Source: CAVPMN01 sp963706425
Lineage (GTDB): Bacteria > Actinomycetota > Acidimicrobiia > Acidimicrobiales > Acidimicrobilacustridaceae
DNA length: 64,000 nt
Reading direction: 5' to 3'
Assembly (NCBI GenBank): GCA_963706425.1
Contig: CAVPMN010000020.1
Location: 1,674,001 to 1,738,000, forward strand
Part shown: positions 36,284 to 45,923 of the stretch, one piece after another
How the letters are laid out: the number at the start of each line of letters is the position of its first letter
Position numbering within the stretch: the stretch's first letter is position 1
Translations under genes and position numbers: made by a program
Notes under the pieces: model-generated
What the model was told of the DNA's origin: nothing
Seen by the model: only the letters and a program-made list of their open reading frames with translations
The model's database searches: none

Positions 36284-36302
36284 TGAAGTTAGGGCACCCT
36301 TA
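36284..36302. promoter_or_regulatory. Candidate IdeR/DtxR-type operator before fbpA
   Basis: The 19-mer TGAAGTTAGGGCACCCTTA agrees with the actinobacterial iron box TWAGGTTAGSCTWACCTWA at 14 of 19 positions by eye and has dyad symmetry (TTAGGG/CCCTTA). A TTGACA -35 at 36260-36265 places it over the -10 and start region, as expected for a repressor site. The downstream gene encodes an iron-binding lipoprotein. Confidence 0.6.
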
Positions 36303-36325
36303 CACTTTCGATGCAGGAGACTTTC

Positions 36326-37360
36326 ATGCGCAGGTCCGCCCTTGCCGCCGCACTGCTCGCCCTGGTCGTGTTCGCCGCCGCGTGCGGCTCGAGCGACGAC
36401 GGTGAGTCCTCGAACGACACCGGCGGCGGCGAGGGCGGGGAGCTCACCGTCTACTCAGGCCGGTCCGAGGAGCTGGTGGGCCCGCTGATCGAGATGTTCG
36501 AGCAGCAGACCGGCATCAACGTGAGCGTGCGCTACGGCGACACCGCCGAGCTGGCCGCCCAGATCCTCGAGGAGGGCGACAACTCGCCCGCCGACGTGTT
36601 CTTCGCCCAGGACGCCGGCGCGCTCGGTGCCGTGTCGGCCGCCGGCCGCTTCGAGGTGCTGCCCGCCGAGTACCTCGACAAGGTGGCGCCGGCGTTCCGC
36701 TCGACCGAGGGTGAATGGGTGGGCGTGTCGGCCCGGGCCCGGGTGGTCGTCTACAACACCGACGCCCTCACCGAGGACGAGCTCCCCGACTCGGTGCTCG
36801 ACCTCACCGACCCGCAGTGGAGCGGCCGCATCGGGTGGGCGCCCACCAACGGGTCGTTCCAGGCGTTCGTCACCGCGTTGCGCGTGCTCGAGGGCGAGGA
36901 GGGGGCGAAGGCGTGGCTCGAGGCGATGGAGGCGAACGGCACGCAGGCCTACGAGAACAACGTGGCGATCGTCGAGGCCGTGGCCAACGGCGAGATCGAT
37001 GCCGGGCTGGTCAACCACTACTACCTGTTCCGCACGCTCGCCGAGGACCCGTCGACGCCTGCCGCCAACAAGTTCTATTCGGACGGCGATCCGGGCGCGC
37101 TGGTGAACGTCGCCGGCGTCGGCGTCCTCGACACCACGGAGCACCAGGACGACGCCAACGCGTTCGTCGAGTTCCTGCTGTCGCCCGAGGCCCAGGAGTA
37201 CTTCGCGTCCGAGACCTACGAGATCCCGCTGGCCGACGGCGTGGCCACGGTCGAGGGCGTGCCCGACCTCGACACCCTCACCGTGCCCGAGCTCGACCTC
37301 GATCAGCTCGCCGACCTCGAGGGCACGCTGGCGCTGCTGCAGGAAGTCGGCATCTTGTGA
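36326..37360 (+). CDS. fbpA: Fe(III) ABC transporter substrate-binding lipoprotein
   Basis: I choose ATG 36326, which has AGGAGA 6 nt upstream, over the in-frame ATG 36311. That gives 344 residues with a lipobox ending FAAAC (Cys20). The protein matches FbpA/FutA ferric-binding proteins: LTVYSGRSEELVGPLIEMFEQQTGI at the mature N-terminus, DVFFAQDAGALGAVSAAG, and the iron-ligand tyrosine pair in LVNHYYLFRTL. It captures ferric iron outside the membrane for the permease encoded next. An IdeR-like box precedes it. Confidence 0.9.
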   Translation: MRRSALAAALLALVVFAAACGSSDDGESSNDTGGGEGGELTVYSGRSEELVGPLIEMFEQQTGINVSVRYGDTAELAAQILEEGDNSPADVFFAQDAGALGAVSAAGRFEVLPAEYLDKVAPAFRSTEGEWVGVSARARVVVYNTDALTEDELPDSVLDLTDPQWSGRIGWAPTNGSFQAFVTALRVLEGEEGAKAWLEAMEANGTQAYENNVAIVEAVANGEIDAGLVNHYYLFRTLAEDPSTPAANKFYSDGDPGALVNVAGVGVLDTTEHQDDANAFVEFLLSPEAQEYFASETYEIPLADGVATVEGVPDLDTLTVPELDLDQLADLEGTLALLQEVGIL

Positions 37361-37388
37361 GCCGTCTCCACCGGTGCACACTGGCGGG

Positions 37389-39036
37389 GTGACCGCTCCC
37401 TCCCTGCCGTCCGCACCGGCCGACAGCCCCGACCTGGTCGTCCCGGTCGACGCGCGGGCGGGCGGGTCGGCGGGCGCCGTTCTGGCTCACCGCGCTCGGC
37501 GCGGTGGTGGCGGCCGCCGCCCTGCTGCCGCTCGTCTACCTGCTCATGCGCGCACGTGAGCTCGGCCTCGAGCAGGTCTGGGAGATCGCCACCCGGCCGC
37601 GCACCCTCGAACAGCTGCGCAACACGCTGCTGCTCGCCGTCACGGTCACCGCCACCGCCATCGCCATCGGGGTGCCACTCGCCTGGCTGACCGTGCGCAC
37701 CAACCTGCCGGCGCGGCGGTTCTTCACGATCGTGACCGCGTTGCCGCTCGCGGTGCCCACCTACGTCGGCGGGTTCGCGTACGTCGCCTTCCTCGGCCCG
37801 CGCGGCATGGTGCAGGGTTGGCTCGAGCCGCTGGGCGTCGAACGCATCCCGTCGATCTACGGCTTCTGGGGTGCGTGGCTCGTGCTGAGCCTGTTCACCT
37901 ATCCCTACGTGCTGCTCACGGTGCGCGCCGCTCTCCGACGGCTCGACCCCACCCCCGAGGAGGTGAGCCGCACCCTCGGTCACGGTCCCTGGTCGACATT
38001 CCGCCACGTCGTGCTCCCCCAGCTACGGCCGTCGATCACCGCCGGCGGCCTGCTGGTCGCGCTCTACACACTCAGCGACTTCGGCGCCGTCTCGCTGTTG
38101 CGCTTCGATTCGTTCACCACCGCCATCTACGTGCAGTACCGCGCGTCACTCGACCGCTCCGCGGCGGCCGTGCTGGGACTCATGCTGGTGGCGATCACCG
38201 CGATCGTGCTGGTCGCCGAGCTGCGATCGCGCAACCGCACGCCGTTGCATCGCCTCCATGCCGGCGGTGGGCGCGCGGGTCGCATGCTTCGCCTCGGGAG
38301 GTGGCGTTGGCCGGCCACCTTCGCCACCTCGTTGCTGGTGGCCGTCGCCCTTGTGATCCCCGTCGGGGTCGTCATCTACTGGCTCGTCCGCGGCCTCGAA
38401 GCAGGCGAGCCCATGCGCTTGACGATCGACCTGGCCGCCAACTCGCTCAAGGCATCGGCGCTCGGCGCGCTCGCTGCCGTGCTGGCCGCCCTGCCGGTGT
38501 CGTGGCTGGCGGTGCGTCATCGCACCCACAGCTCGCGGCTGATCGAGGCCGCGTGCTGGGCCGGTCACGCACTGCCCGGTGTGGTGGTGGCGTTGTCGCT
38601 CGTGTTCTTCGGCGCACGCGTGGTGCCCGACGCCTATCAGACGCTCAGCATGCTGGTGTTCGCCTACGTCGTGCTGTTCCTCCCCCAGGCAATCGGCTCG
38701 ATCCGCTCGTCGCTGCTACAGATCAACCCGTCACTCGAGGAGGCGTCGCGCCTGTTGGGTCGGGGCCCGCTCACCACCCTGCGGCGCATCGTGCTGCCGC
38801 TGGCCCGGCCCGGCGTGCTGGCCGGCTTCGCGCTCGTGTTCCTCACGTGCATGAAAGAGCTGCCCGCCACGTTGTTGCTGGCTCCCACCGGCTATCGCAC
38901 GCTGGCCACCCAGGTGTGGAACGCCACGGCCGAGTCGTTCTTCGGCCGGGCCGCCGCGCCAGCGCTCGCCCTGATCGTGCTCGCCAGCCTGCCGATGGCG
39001 TTCCTGGTCGTGCGAGAACGTGACCTGACCAGCTGA
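37389..39036 (+). CDS. fbpB: Fe(III) ABC transporter permease, fused two-module type (one frameshift)
   Basis: Translation most likely starts at GTG 37389. One surplus base in a GGGC-repeat tract near 37465 then shifts the frame, which continues open to 39036, for about 548 residues. Twelve hydrophobic segments fall into two homologous halves. Each has an ABC-permease EAA loop: EEVSRTLGHGPWSTFRHVVLP and EEASRLLGRGPLTTLRRIVLP. This is the SfuB/FbpB architecture in which one chain forms the whole channel. It takes iron from the FbpA-like lipoprotein. The cognate ATPase is not next but on the opposite strand at 41687, beyond a decayed insert. Confidence 0.88.
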
Positions 39037-39096
39037 CGATTGCGACCCAACCCGATCGGGTGCCCCGACCGGCACGTCGAGGGCACCGGCCGCTGC

Positions 39097-39214
39097 CCCC
39101 AACCTGCGTCCTCAGCGTCGGAAACCGACGACCACCAAACGCCGGTCCAGCGGCGCGCCGCACACCGTCCCCAACCCGCGTACAGGAACGTCGAAACCGA
39201 TGCCCAACGCCGGC
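39097..39214. repeat. Two copies of a REP-like element downstream of fbpB
   Basis: A unit beginning CCCCAACC(T/C)GCGT occurs at 39097 and again at 39169 (72 bp apart), each followed by a CGTCG-AAACCGA dyad and a CAAACGCCGG or CAACGCCGG segment. The first copy has a perfect CGTCGG-AAA-CCGACG hairpin at 39116-39130. A related CCACCAAACGCCGG segment recurs at about 41622-41635 on the other side of the decayed region. They look like dispersed palindromic repeats flanking the island. Confidence 0.55.
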
Positions 39215-39349
39215 TACGACCGGCATGTCGGGGGCGTGCAGAGGTGGCGCTTCGCCGGACAGGTGTTCGACGCCCGTGCGTTGCGCTACTACTCCGTGGC
39301 AGCCAATACGATTCCGGACATTGTTCGGTGCGCCTGGAGGGGACGACCG

Positions 39350-40213
39350 TCAGCCGGTGAAGCTCGGGAGGGCGATCACGCTGGGGATCGTGGTCGGGGT
39401 GGGTTCGCGGAACCGGATCGGTGTCCTGACCGGTGTCCCGCCGTCGCCGATGTACACGACGGTGATCTCGCACGCCAGCGGCAACGGCGCAGTCGACGTC
39501 CCGGTCGGGCTGGTCACCACTGCGGGACACGGTGATGGCTGGTCGTGAAGGCGCCGGCGAGGTCGGTGGTGACGACTGCTGACGGCGACGAGCTGGGTAT
39601 GCAGCCCGACGGGCCGGTGGCGTCGGTTGGGCACTGCAGGACGACGATGTCGACCGGGGGTGACGGGATAGGGCGGACGGGAAGTCGATGCCGCTGACGG
39701 TGACGGTCTGACCGTCGACGAGGTCGACTGGGGGAGACGAGACCGTGGGCCTGACCGGCGGGACCGCCGGGTCGACTGCACGCCACCGTGACTTCCGCCG
39801 GCGGGTCGCATCGACGTCGATCCGGCGATCAAACAAGCGCCCTGGACCGTGAGTCGATGATCGTCTACGACGGTTCGCGGAGCATCCGGTCGACTCGGCG
39901 CCGAACGATCCGGACAGAGCTGCGTAGACGATGGTGTAGGCGCTGCAGCCGCCTGCCAGTGCTGTGCCGGTCGGGCACTGCTCCACAACGACCTTCCCGA
40001 TTGATGAAGCACGTCGCGCTGCCCGCCACTCGGTTGCCGGTCCACCAGTCCCGAGGCCGTCACGGCGCCGCCGCCTCGGGCGCGACGCTCACCGGGTGCG
40101 GGCGTGGCGGGTTGGAGCGTGACTGCGATGAGGACCGCGGCCACCGCCACCACGGCGGGCCATCGGGATTGCCATCTGACGCACGCACGCGCTTGCTCGC
40201 TGAGGTGGTGCAA
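39350..40213 (-). pseudogene. Decayed secreted protein with two neocarzinostatin-like domains
   Basis: Pieces of one protein appear in all three minus-strand frames. They are an N-terminal hydrophobic signal (WPAVVAVAAVLIAVTL) and VVVEQCPTGTALAGGCSAYTIVYAALSGSFGAE. Then come RTVVDDHRLTVQGACLIAG, PPVDLVDGQTVTVSGIDF, PPVDIVVLQCPTDATGPSGC with DLAGAFTT, and CEITVVYIGDGGTPVRTPIRF. The DGQTVTVSG and VVxQCP patterns with paired cysteines resemble the neocarzinostatin (enediyne apoprotein) immunoglobulin-like fold, present as two repeats. At least five frameshifts in 860 bp and no normal start codon argue for real decay, even though neighbouring genes also have occasional indels. Function of such domains in non-producers is unknown. 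Confidence 0.55.
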
Positions 40214-41161
40214 GATCGGCTACTTGCCGACGACTGCATCGCTGACGTCGACGCAGCGTGCTTGACCTTCGCGCAAATGTCCTCGAGCGAGGCCTTCACC
40301 TGGTCGGATGCGCTCTCGAGGGCCTCGTACCAGTGGCTGACGACCGCTCCAGTCGTCGCCTCAGGTCGCAGCGTCGATGCCTTGTCCTGGGTGCCATCGG
40401 AGTCTCCTTCACCGTTGGTCACCAGTCTGAAGCCACGCCGGCGGAGATCAGCCGAAACCGACCCGGACGACAAGCGCAGCTGCGCCGCGTTCTGCGTGCC
40501 GCTGAACGCGGGGTCATCGGCAGTCGACAGCGACCGAGAGCAGCATTGCAGACCTCCGCATCCGTTCGTCGCTGAGCCGTCCGAGACGGGTGTGACCAGC
40601 ACGCCGAGCGAGACACTCTCCACCGAGTCGAGGTTGACCGCGCCGACCTTCGGGACCGGGTCCACCTTTGGTTCGAGCACCACCTCACTGGGCAGGTGGC
40701 GGATCGTCGTCGTGCACGGGGCGATGAGGGCTCGACCGAGGCGGGGGATCGCCGACGTTCGCGACTGAGCACGACGACGGCCGGCGACGGATATCGGGCG
40801 GCTCACACCACCACAGCTCCGCGACAGGCGGGGCGGCTCGGTCGGCCGTGCACCAGCAGCCGCCCGAAACGACGCCAGGTCGCCCACTCGTCGGCTCGTC
40901 GACCGGCCGCTCGTCGTACGCGGCGTAGGCCGAGATCGACCGAGTCGGCAGCGCCGGTGCTGCGCGAGGAGTGCGGCGAGACGCCTGGTCGAACAGCGCA
41001 GCATCGGAGGGCGCCGTCGTTCTTCTGCCGGCTGCCTTGAGCCTCGGTCAGCACGGCATGGACCGTCGTACGCACGCGTGCGCGACGCTCATGGCACGAC
41101 TACGCCGACGACCGAGTCGGTGATCTCGACGCCCGACGCATGTGCGCCGGCGGACATCGGG
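40214..41161. other. ORF-poor stretch of uncertain coding status
   Basis: No protein family is recognisable on either strand. The minus frame open from 41004 to 40060 has fair coding bias over about 40250-40720. That segment, LPSEVVLEPKVDPVPKVGAVN through ALESASDQVKASLEDICAKV, could be a fragment of a secreted or structural protein. It has no credible start. The rest reads as low-quality Arg/Ser-rich translations. The base composition is visibly less GC-rich than the neighbouring genes. Together with the pseudogene it forms a 2.1-kb degraded island between fbpB and the VOC/fbpC genes. Confidence 0.4.
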
Positions 41162-41596
41162 TCAGCTGAGCTCCTGGGCGAGCGCCGATGAGAATCCCTT
41201 CGGCCCACGGACGTAGCAGAGCCGGTACGAGGTCTCGTACTGGACCACGTCCCCGACGAGCTGCGCACCGTGCTCGACCAGCCGGCCGACCGTGTCGTCG
41301 ATGTCGTCGACGGCGAACATCACGCGGAGGTAGCCCAGAGCGTTCACCGGGGCGTTCCGGTGATCGGCCACCACCTCCGGCGCGAGAAAGCGCGAGAGCT
41401 CGAGCCGGCCATGGCCGTCCGGCGTGCGCATCATGGCGATCTCGACCGTTGGTCGCCCAGGGCCGGTGACGCGACCTGCCCACTCGCCCTCGATCATGCC
41501 TCGACCTTCGAGCTCGAGGCCGAGCTCACCGAAGAAGTCGACCGCGGCGGTGAGGTCCTCGACGACGATGCCGACGTTGTCCATCCTGAGAGCCAT
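41162..41596 (-). CDS. VOC-family (glyoxalase/dioxygenase fold) protein
   Basis: 144 residues with two beta-alpha-beta-beta-beta modules: MDNVGIVVEDLTAAVDFFGELGLELEG at the start and YLRVMFAVDDIDDTVGRLVEHGAQLVGDVVQYETSYRLCYVRGPKG in the second half. His, Glu and Arg positions are compatible with a metal site, but the substrate cannot be told. It lies downstream of fbpC on the same strand, after a 90-bp gap. Confidence 0.8.
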   Translation of the reverse strand: MALRMDNVGIVVEDLTAAVDFFGELGLELEGRGMIEGEWAGRVTGPGRPTVEIAMMRTPDGHGRLELSRFLAPEVVADHRNAPVNALGYLRVMFAVDDIDDTVGRLVEHGAQLVGDVVQYETSYRLCYVRGPKGFSSALAQELS

Positions 41597-41674
41597 CGGC
41601 CGAGGCTACCGAGACGCCTTCCACCAAACGCCGGTTCCGGCGGTCGTCGGTACCGCGGCAGGGACGGCAGCCTG

Positions 41675-41692
41675 GCCTGACCTCGGTCAGGC
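41675..41692. terminator. Hairpin across the fbpC stop codon
   Basis: GCCTGACC at 41675-41682 pairs with GGTCAGGC at 41685-41692 across a 2-nt loop. It spans the fbpC stop. There is no T-run, so this is at best a weak terminator or an RNA-stability stem. Confidence 0.35.
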
Positions 41693-42799
41693 GGTGAGCT
41701 CGGCCGGGTAGGCCGACGTGGGGCCGCCGGCGTAGTCGACGTCGACGCGGTCACCGCGTCGGAAATCGGGCGCCGCACCTTGGCGCACCCGCAGCTCGAC
41801 CGCTCCCTGGCCGTCGCGGTCGCCGCCGACCCGCACCACATAGACGGTGTCGTGACCGTAGAACTCGATGAGCTCGATCTGGCCCTCGGTGCCAGGGCGC
41901 AGCTTGCACTCCTCGGGTCGCACCAGCACGTCGACCAAGCCCTCGGCCGCTGTCGCCAACGGCAAGGTGCCGATGGAGGTGTGGGCCATGGCGCCATCGG
42001 CCGAGCCCGGCAGAAGGTTGGCATCGCCTACGAACGCGGCGACGAAGCGATCGGCGGGGGTGCGATAGAGGTCGGCCGGTGCCGCCTGCTGCACGACCTC
42101 GCCGTCGTGCATCACGGCCACCTCGTCGCCGAGCACGAACGCCTCTTCCTGATCGTGGGTGACGAACACCGTGGTGATGCCGAGCTCGACGAGCAACTGA
42201 TGGACCTCGGTGCGCACCTGCACGCGCAGGGCCGAGTCGAGGTTCGAGAAGGGCTCGTCGAGCAACAGCACCTCGGGCTGGGGAGCGATGGCGCGGGCGA
42301 GGGCCACACGCTGCTGCTGGCCACCCGAGAGGGTGCCCGGCGCCCGGCGTTCGAGTCCGGCGAGCCCCACCATGTCGAGCGCTTCGCCCACCCGACGGGC
42401 CCGCTCCTGGCGGCCGACGCGCGGCAGGCCGTAGGCCACGTTGGCGCCGACGTCGAGATGGGGGAACAGCGCCCAGTCCTGGAAGACCATGCCGATGCGC
42501 CGCCGTTCGGGCGGCACGGCGACCCCGTCGCCGGTGAGCAACCGACCGCCCACCCGCACCTCACCGGCGTCGGGCGTCTCGAGCCCGGCGATGATGCGCA
42601 GCAGGGTGGTCTTACCGCATCCGCTGGGGCCGAGCAGCGCCAGCATGCGCCCGTCGGCCACCTCGACCGACACGTCCCGGAGCACCACCGCCGAGCCGAA
42701 GGCCTTGGTGACACCCCGCACCGACACGGCATGGGCGTCACCGGCCGACGCATGCCCAGGCGGGGCATCGGCCGGTCGGGGGGCGGTGACGTTCACCAT
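41687..42799 (-). CDS. fbpC: Fe(III) ABC transporter ATP-binding protein
   Basis: 370 residues. Walker A is GPSGCGKTT (about residue 55), the signature LSGGQQQRVALARA, Walker B VLLLDEP and the switch His in FVTHDQEEA. The C-terminal 120 residues form the OB-like regulatory domain of the FbpC/PotA group (VLVRPEECKLRPGTEG, IEFYGHDTVYVVRV). It should energise the permease encoded at 37389. It lies on the opposite strand, about 2.7 kb away, with the decayed island in between. Confidence 0.85.
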   Translation of the reverse strand: MVNVTAPRPADAPPGHASAGDAHAVSVRGVTKAFGSAVVLRDVSVEVADGRMLALLGPSGCGKTTLLRIIAGLETPDAGEVRVGGRLLTGDGVAVPPERRRIGMVFQDWALFPHLDVGANVAYGLPRVGRQERARRVGEALDMVGLAGLERRAPGTLSGGQQQRVALARAIAPQPEVLLLDEPFSNLDSALRVQVRTEVHQLLVELGITTVFVTHDQEEAFVLGDEVAVMHDGEVVQQAAPADLYRTPADRFVAAFVGDANLLPGSADGAMAHTSIGTLPLATAAEGLVDVLVRPEECKLRPGTEGQIELIEFYGHDTVYVVRVGGDRDGQGAVELRVRQGAAPDFRRGDRVDVDYAGGPTSAYPAELTA

Positions 42800-42856
42800 C
42801 CCTAACAGGCTACCGGTGGGCCACCGAACGGAGCCAGCGGGCCGAGCGCCCGGGGC

Positions 42857-43607
42857 TCAGGTGTACATCAGCGACCCCGGCGTGGTGAGCAGCTCACCGG
42901 TCTCGAGCCAGGTCTTGAGACCCGACAGGATCATCGGCCATCCGCCGAAGAGCTCGTCGTTGGCCCCCTCGCGCAGCTGATCGTGGGTGACGGTGAGCCG
43001 ACACGAGTCGGCGACCTGCTCGATCTCCCAGGTCACCCGCGACGGCCCCTCGCTCTTCACCTCGTCGCTCCACAGCGCGACCAACGTGTGCACCAGGCGC
43101 CGCGGCGGGTCGACCTCGAGCACCTCGCCCTCGCCGAGCAGCAGCCCGCGGTCGGCGACGCCCATCTCGAGGCGCGAGCCCGGCGTCCAGTCCGACGTGA
43201 CGCCCGCGCCGAAGTTGTACTTGCGCCGGATCTCGCTGTCGGTGATGGCCTCCCAGAGACGTTCGGGGCTCGTGCGGATGTAGATCTCGAAAACCTTCTC
43301 CATGGAACGCTCCAGTTCGTGTTTGAGGTCGCTCAGGGCGGCCGTCCAGGGCTCGGCGTACTTGCTCACCCACCGGTCGTGGACGAGGCGGATCGGCACG
43401 GGGTTCAAGAAGTGCAACTTCTCCGGCCCCGCGCCGGGTGACGACGAGCCCGGCCTCTTCGAGCTGGGCCAGGTGCTTCATCACCCCGAACCGGGTCATC
43501 GAGAAGTGCTCGGCCAGCGCCGTCAGCGTCTGGCCGTCCTGACGGAACAGCTCGTCGAGCAGGCTGCGCCGGGTCGGGTCGGCCAACGCCTTGAACACCT
43601 CGTCCAC
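42857..43607 (-). CDS. ArsR-family regulator fused to an SRPBCC (AHSA1-like) domain (one frameshift)
   Basis: The first 55 codons encode an ArsR winged helix (VFKALADPTRRSLLDEL, LTALAEHFSMTRFGVMKHLAQLEEAGLVVTRR). A surplus base near 43432 then shifts the frame. The next frame continues EKLHFLNPVPIRLVHDRWVSKYAEPW, the usual end of such regulators, and runs directly into an SRPBCC domain (EIYIRTSPERLWEAITDSEIRRKYNFGAGV to LSGLKTWLETGE). Rejoined length is about 249 residues. The HTH probably represses its own gene, and the SRPBCC cavity may bind the effector. No operator was identified. Confidence 0.78.
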
Positions 43608-43648
43608 GTCCGCACCATAGGTGACTATTTAGTCACATGTCAACGGCG

Positions 43649-45768
43649 CTACTCGCGGAGGGCGTGGGGCAGCTCGCGATGATGGACGAGGGCCAGGCGC
43701 TTGGTGGCCCGGGTGAGGGCGACGTAGAGGGCGCGCAGCCCCTGGGCCTCTTCGTCGACGATGGCGGCCGGCTCGACCACCACGCTGGCATCGAGCTCGA
43801 GGCCCTTCACCAAGCCCACGGGCACGACGGTGACCTGCTGGTCGAGACCGTGGCGGGTGGCCTGGCCGTGGTCGATGCCGGCATCGTCGAGCGCCGCGCT
43901 GACCCGCTCGACCAGCGACTGGGGGCAGATGACCGCCACCTGCCCGGGGTCGACCGCGACCAGCTCGACCCGGGTGGCCTCGACGACCTGGTCGAGCAGG
44001 GCTTCGGGCGACCCCGCTCGCAGGATGCGCGGCGTGGTGCCGTCGTCGCGAATCGACCGGGGCGGGGCCAGATCGGGGGCGGCCTCGCGCAGCACCCGGG
44101 CCGCCAGCGCCATGTTGGGCGCCGGCAACCGGTAGCCGAGCGTGAGCTCGGCCCGGCGGGCCGGTCGCTTGTCGGGCAGGTGCTCGAGGATCTCGTCCCA
44201 GTTGGCATGGGCCCACTGGCCGGTGGCCTGGGCGATGTCGCCGACGATGGTCATCGAGCCGTTGAGCGATCGGCGCTCGAGCATGCGCAGCTGCATCGGC
44301 GACAGGTCTTGCGCCTCGTCGACCACGATGTGGCCGTAGGTGCGGATCTCGTCGTCGTCGCGAGGCTCGCCCGGGCGACGACGTCGCGGTCGCACGCCGA
44401 GCAACGCGCGTGCCTCGTCGAGCAGTGGGGCGTCGTCGTGGGTGAACACCACGTGATCGATCTGGTCGGCGCGCGGGCGATGCAGCGCGGCCACCTCGTC
44501 GTCGCTCAGGATCGATCGGCCGGCGTTGCGCAACAGGGCCATCGAGCCGAACAGATCGTGCAACAGCTGGGCCGGCGTGAGCACCGGCCACATGCGCTCG
44601 AGCGCTTCGCGCACCGCAGGGTCGGAGCGCAGGCGCTCTCGCACCTCGGAGGCCTCGATGTCGCCCCGGCCGCTGCGCGGCCAACGCCGCGTAGACCTCG
44701 GACTCGACGAAGCGTCGCCCGGCGTTGTGTCGGCGATAGCGCCGCCTCGCCTCGTCGACGATGCGCCGACTGGCACCCACGCCGAGCCGCAACCGTTGCA
44801 GACCGTAGGGAACGACGAGATCGGAGCGCAGCGGGCGCTCTCGGTTGCGGATGGCGCGGCGCAGCACGGGCACGATGCGCAGGTCGCCCTTGACCCGCGC
44901 CGTGAGGCCCCGGTCGTACGCGTTGATGTGCACGTCGGGCACGAGATCGGCGAGCACGGCCAGCTCGACACCGGCCTCGCCGAGCGACGGCAGGACCTGT
45001 TCGATGTAGCCGAGGAACAGGCGGTTGGGGCCGATGACCAGCACGCCCTGACCTTCGAGCGGGAAGCGGTGCGTGTAGAGCAGGTAGGCGGCGCGGTGCA
45101 GGGCGACGACGGTCTTGCCGGTGCCCGGGCCGCCCTGCACGACGAGCACACCCGGCATGTCGGCCCGGATGACCTCGTCCTGTTCGCCCTGGATGGTGGC
45201 GACGATGTCGGTGAGCCGGCCCGTGCGCGCCGTCTCGAGGGCGCGACAGCAGGGCGCCGTGGCCGCTGATGGCCGGGCCGTCGTCGCTCTCGATGCCGAG
45301 TGAGGCGAGCGCGTCGCCGAACAGCTCGTCCTCGATGCCGAGCAGCTGGCGACCCCGGGTGGCGAAGTGACGGCGGCGGGCCAGGCCCATGGGCTGGCGG
45401 CCGGTGGCGCGGTAGAACGGCTCGGCGATGGGCGCCCGCCAGTCGACGATCACCGGCTCCTGGCTCTCGTCGGCCACCGCCACCCGGCCGATGTAGTAGG
45501 TGGCGGCCTCGCTGTCGCCGTTGTGGCCCGCCCCAGACGTGTCGATGCGCCCGAAGCACAGCGCCGCCGCGCCCAGGTCGAGCTGGGCCAGCCGGTGCAG
45601 CATCGTGTCCCAGATCACGTCGCGCTCGAAGCGCGCCTGCTCGGTGCCGCCCTGACCCACCTCGACCATGCTCGTCATGCGGCTGGCGGCCACGCGGGTG
45701 GCCTCCAGGCAGGCATACGCGTGATCGATGTAGGCCTGCTCCGCTTCGAGCTCGGGGTGTGCGGACAT
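43649..45768 (-). CDS. HelD-type superfamily 1 helicase, RNA polymerase-associated (two frameshifts)
   Basis: About 705 residues after removing two surplus bases (near 45245 and 44683). ATG 45768 is preceded by AGGAGG. The N-terminal antiparallel helical arm begins EAEQAYIDHAYACLEATRVAASRM, as in actinobacterial HelD/HelR. The 1A domain has Walker A QGGPGTGKTVVALHRAAYLL, motif II VVDEAQDLSP, and the 2A end has VVPVGLVKGLELDASVVVEP and YVALTRATKRLALVHH. Characterised homologues remove stalled or rifampicin-bound RNA polymerase from DNA. That role is assigned from family membership. Confidence 0.85.
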
Positions 45769-45803
45769 GGGCCTCCTCGGACCGACCTGCCGTGCACAGG
45801 ACA

Positions 45804-45822
45804 TCCCTGCGGGGCGCAGGGA
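45804..45822. terminator. Short GC-rich hairpin between the persulfide dioxygenase and HelD genes
   Basis: TCCCTGCG at 45804-45811 pairs with CGCAGGGA at 45815-45822 across GGG. No T-tract follows in the minus direction, so termination after the dioxygenase gene is possible but unproved. Confidence 0.35.
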
Positions 45823-45923
45823 ATCGTCCATGCTATCCGGGGGCTCCCGGCCGACGGCACCCCCGATGGGTCGCGGCGTACGCCGCCCGCGCCGCGGGGG
45901 GCACGCCGGCCGCCGGAAAGCGG

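Noticed and set aside
39788..40768. A 326-codon plus-strand ORF in the decayed island
   Set aside because: Its translation has no fold-like pattern or bias, and it lies opposite recognisable pieces of the neocarzinostatin-like pseudogene.
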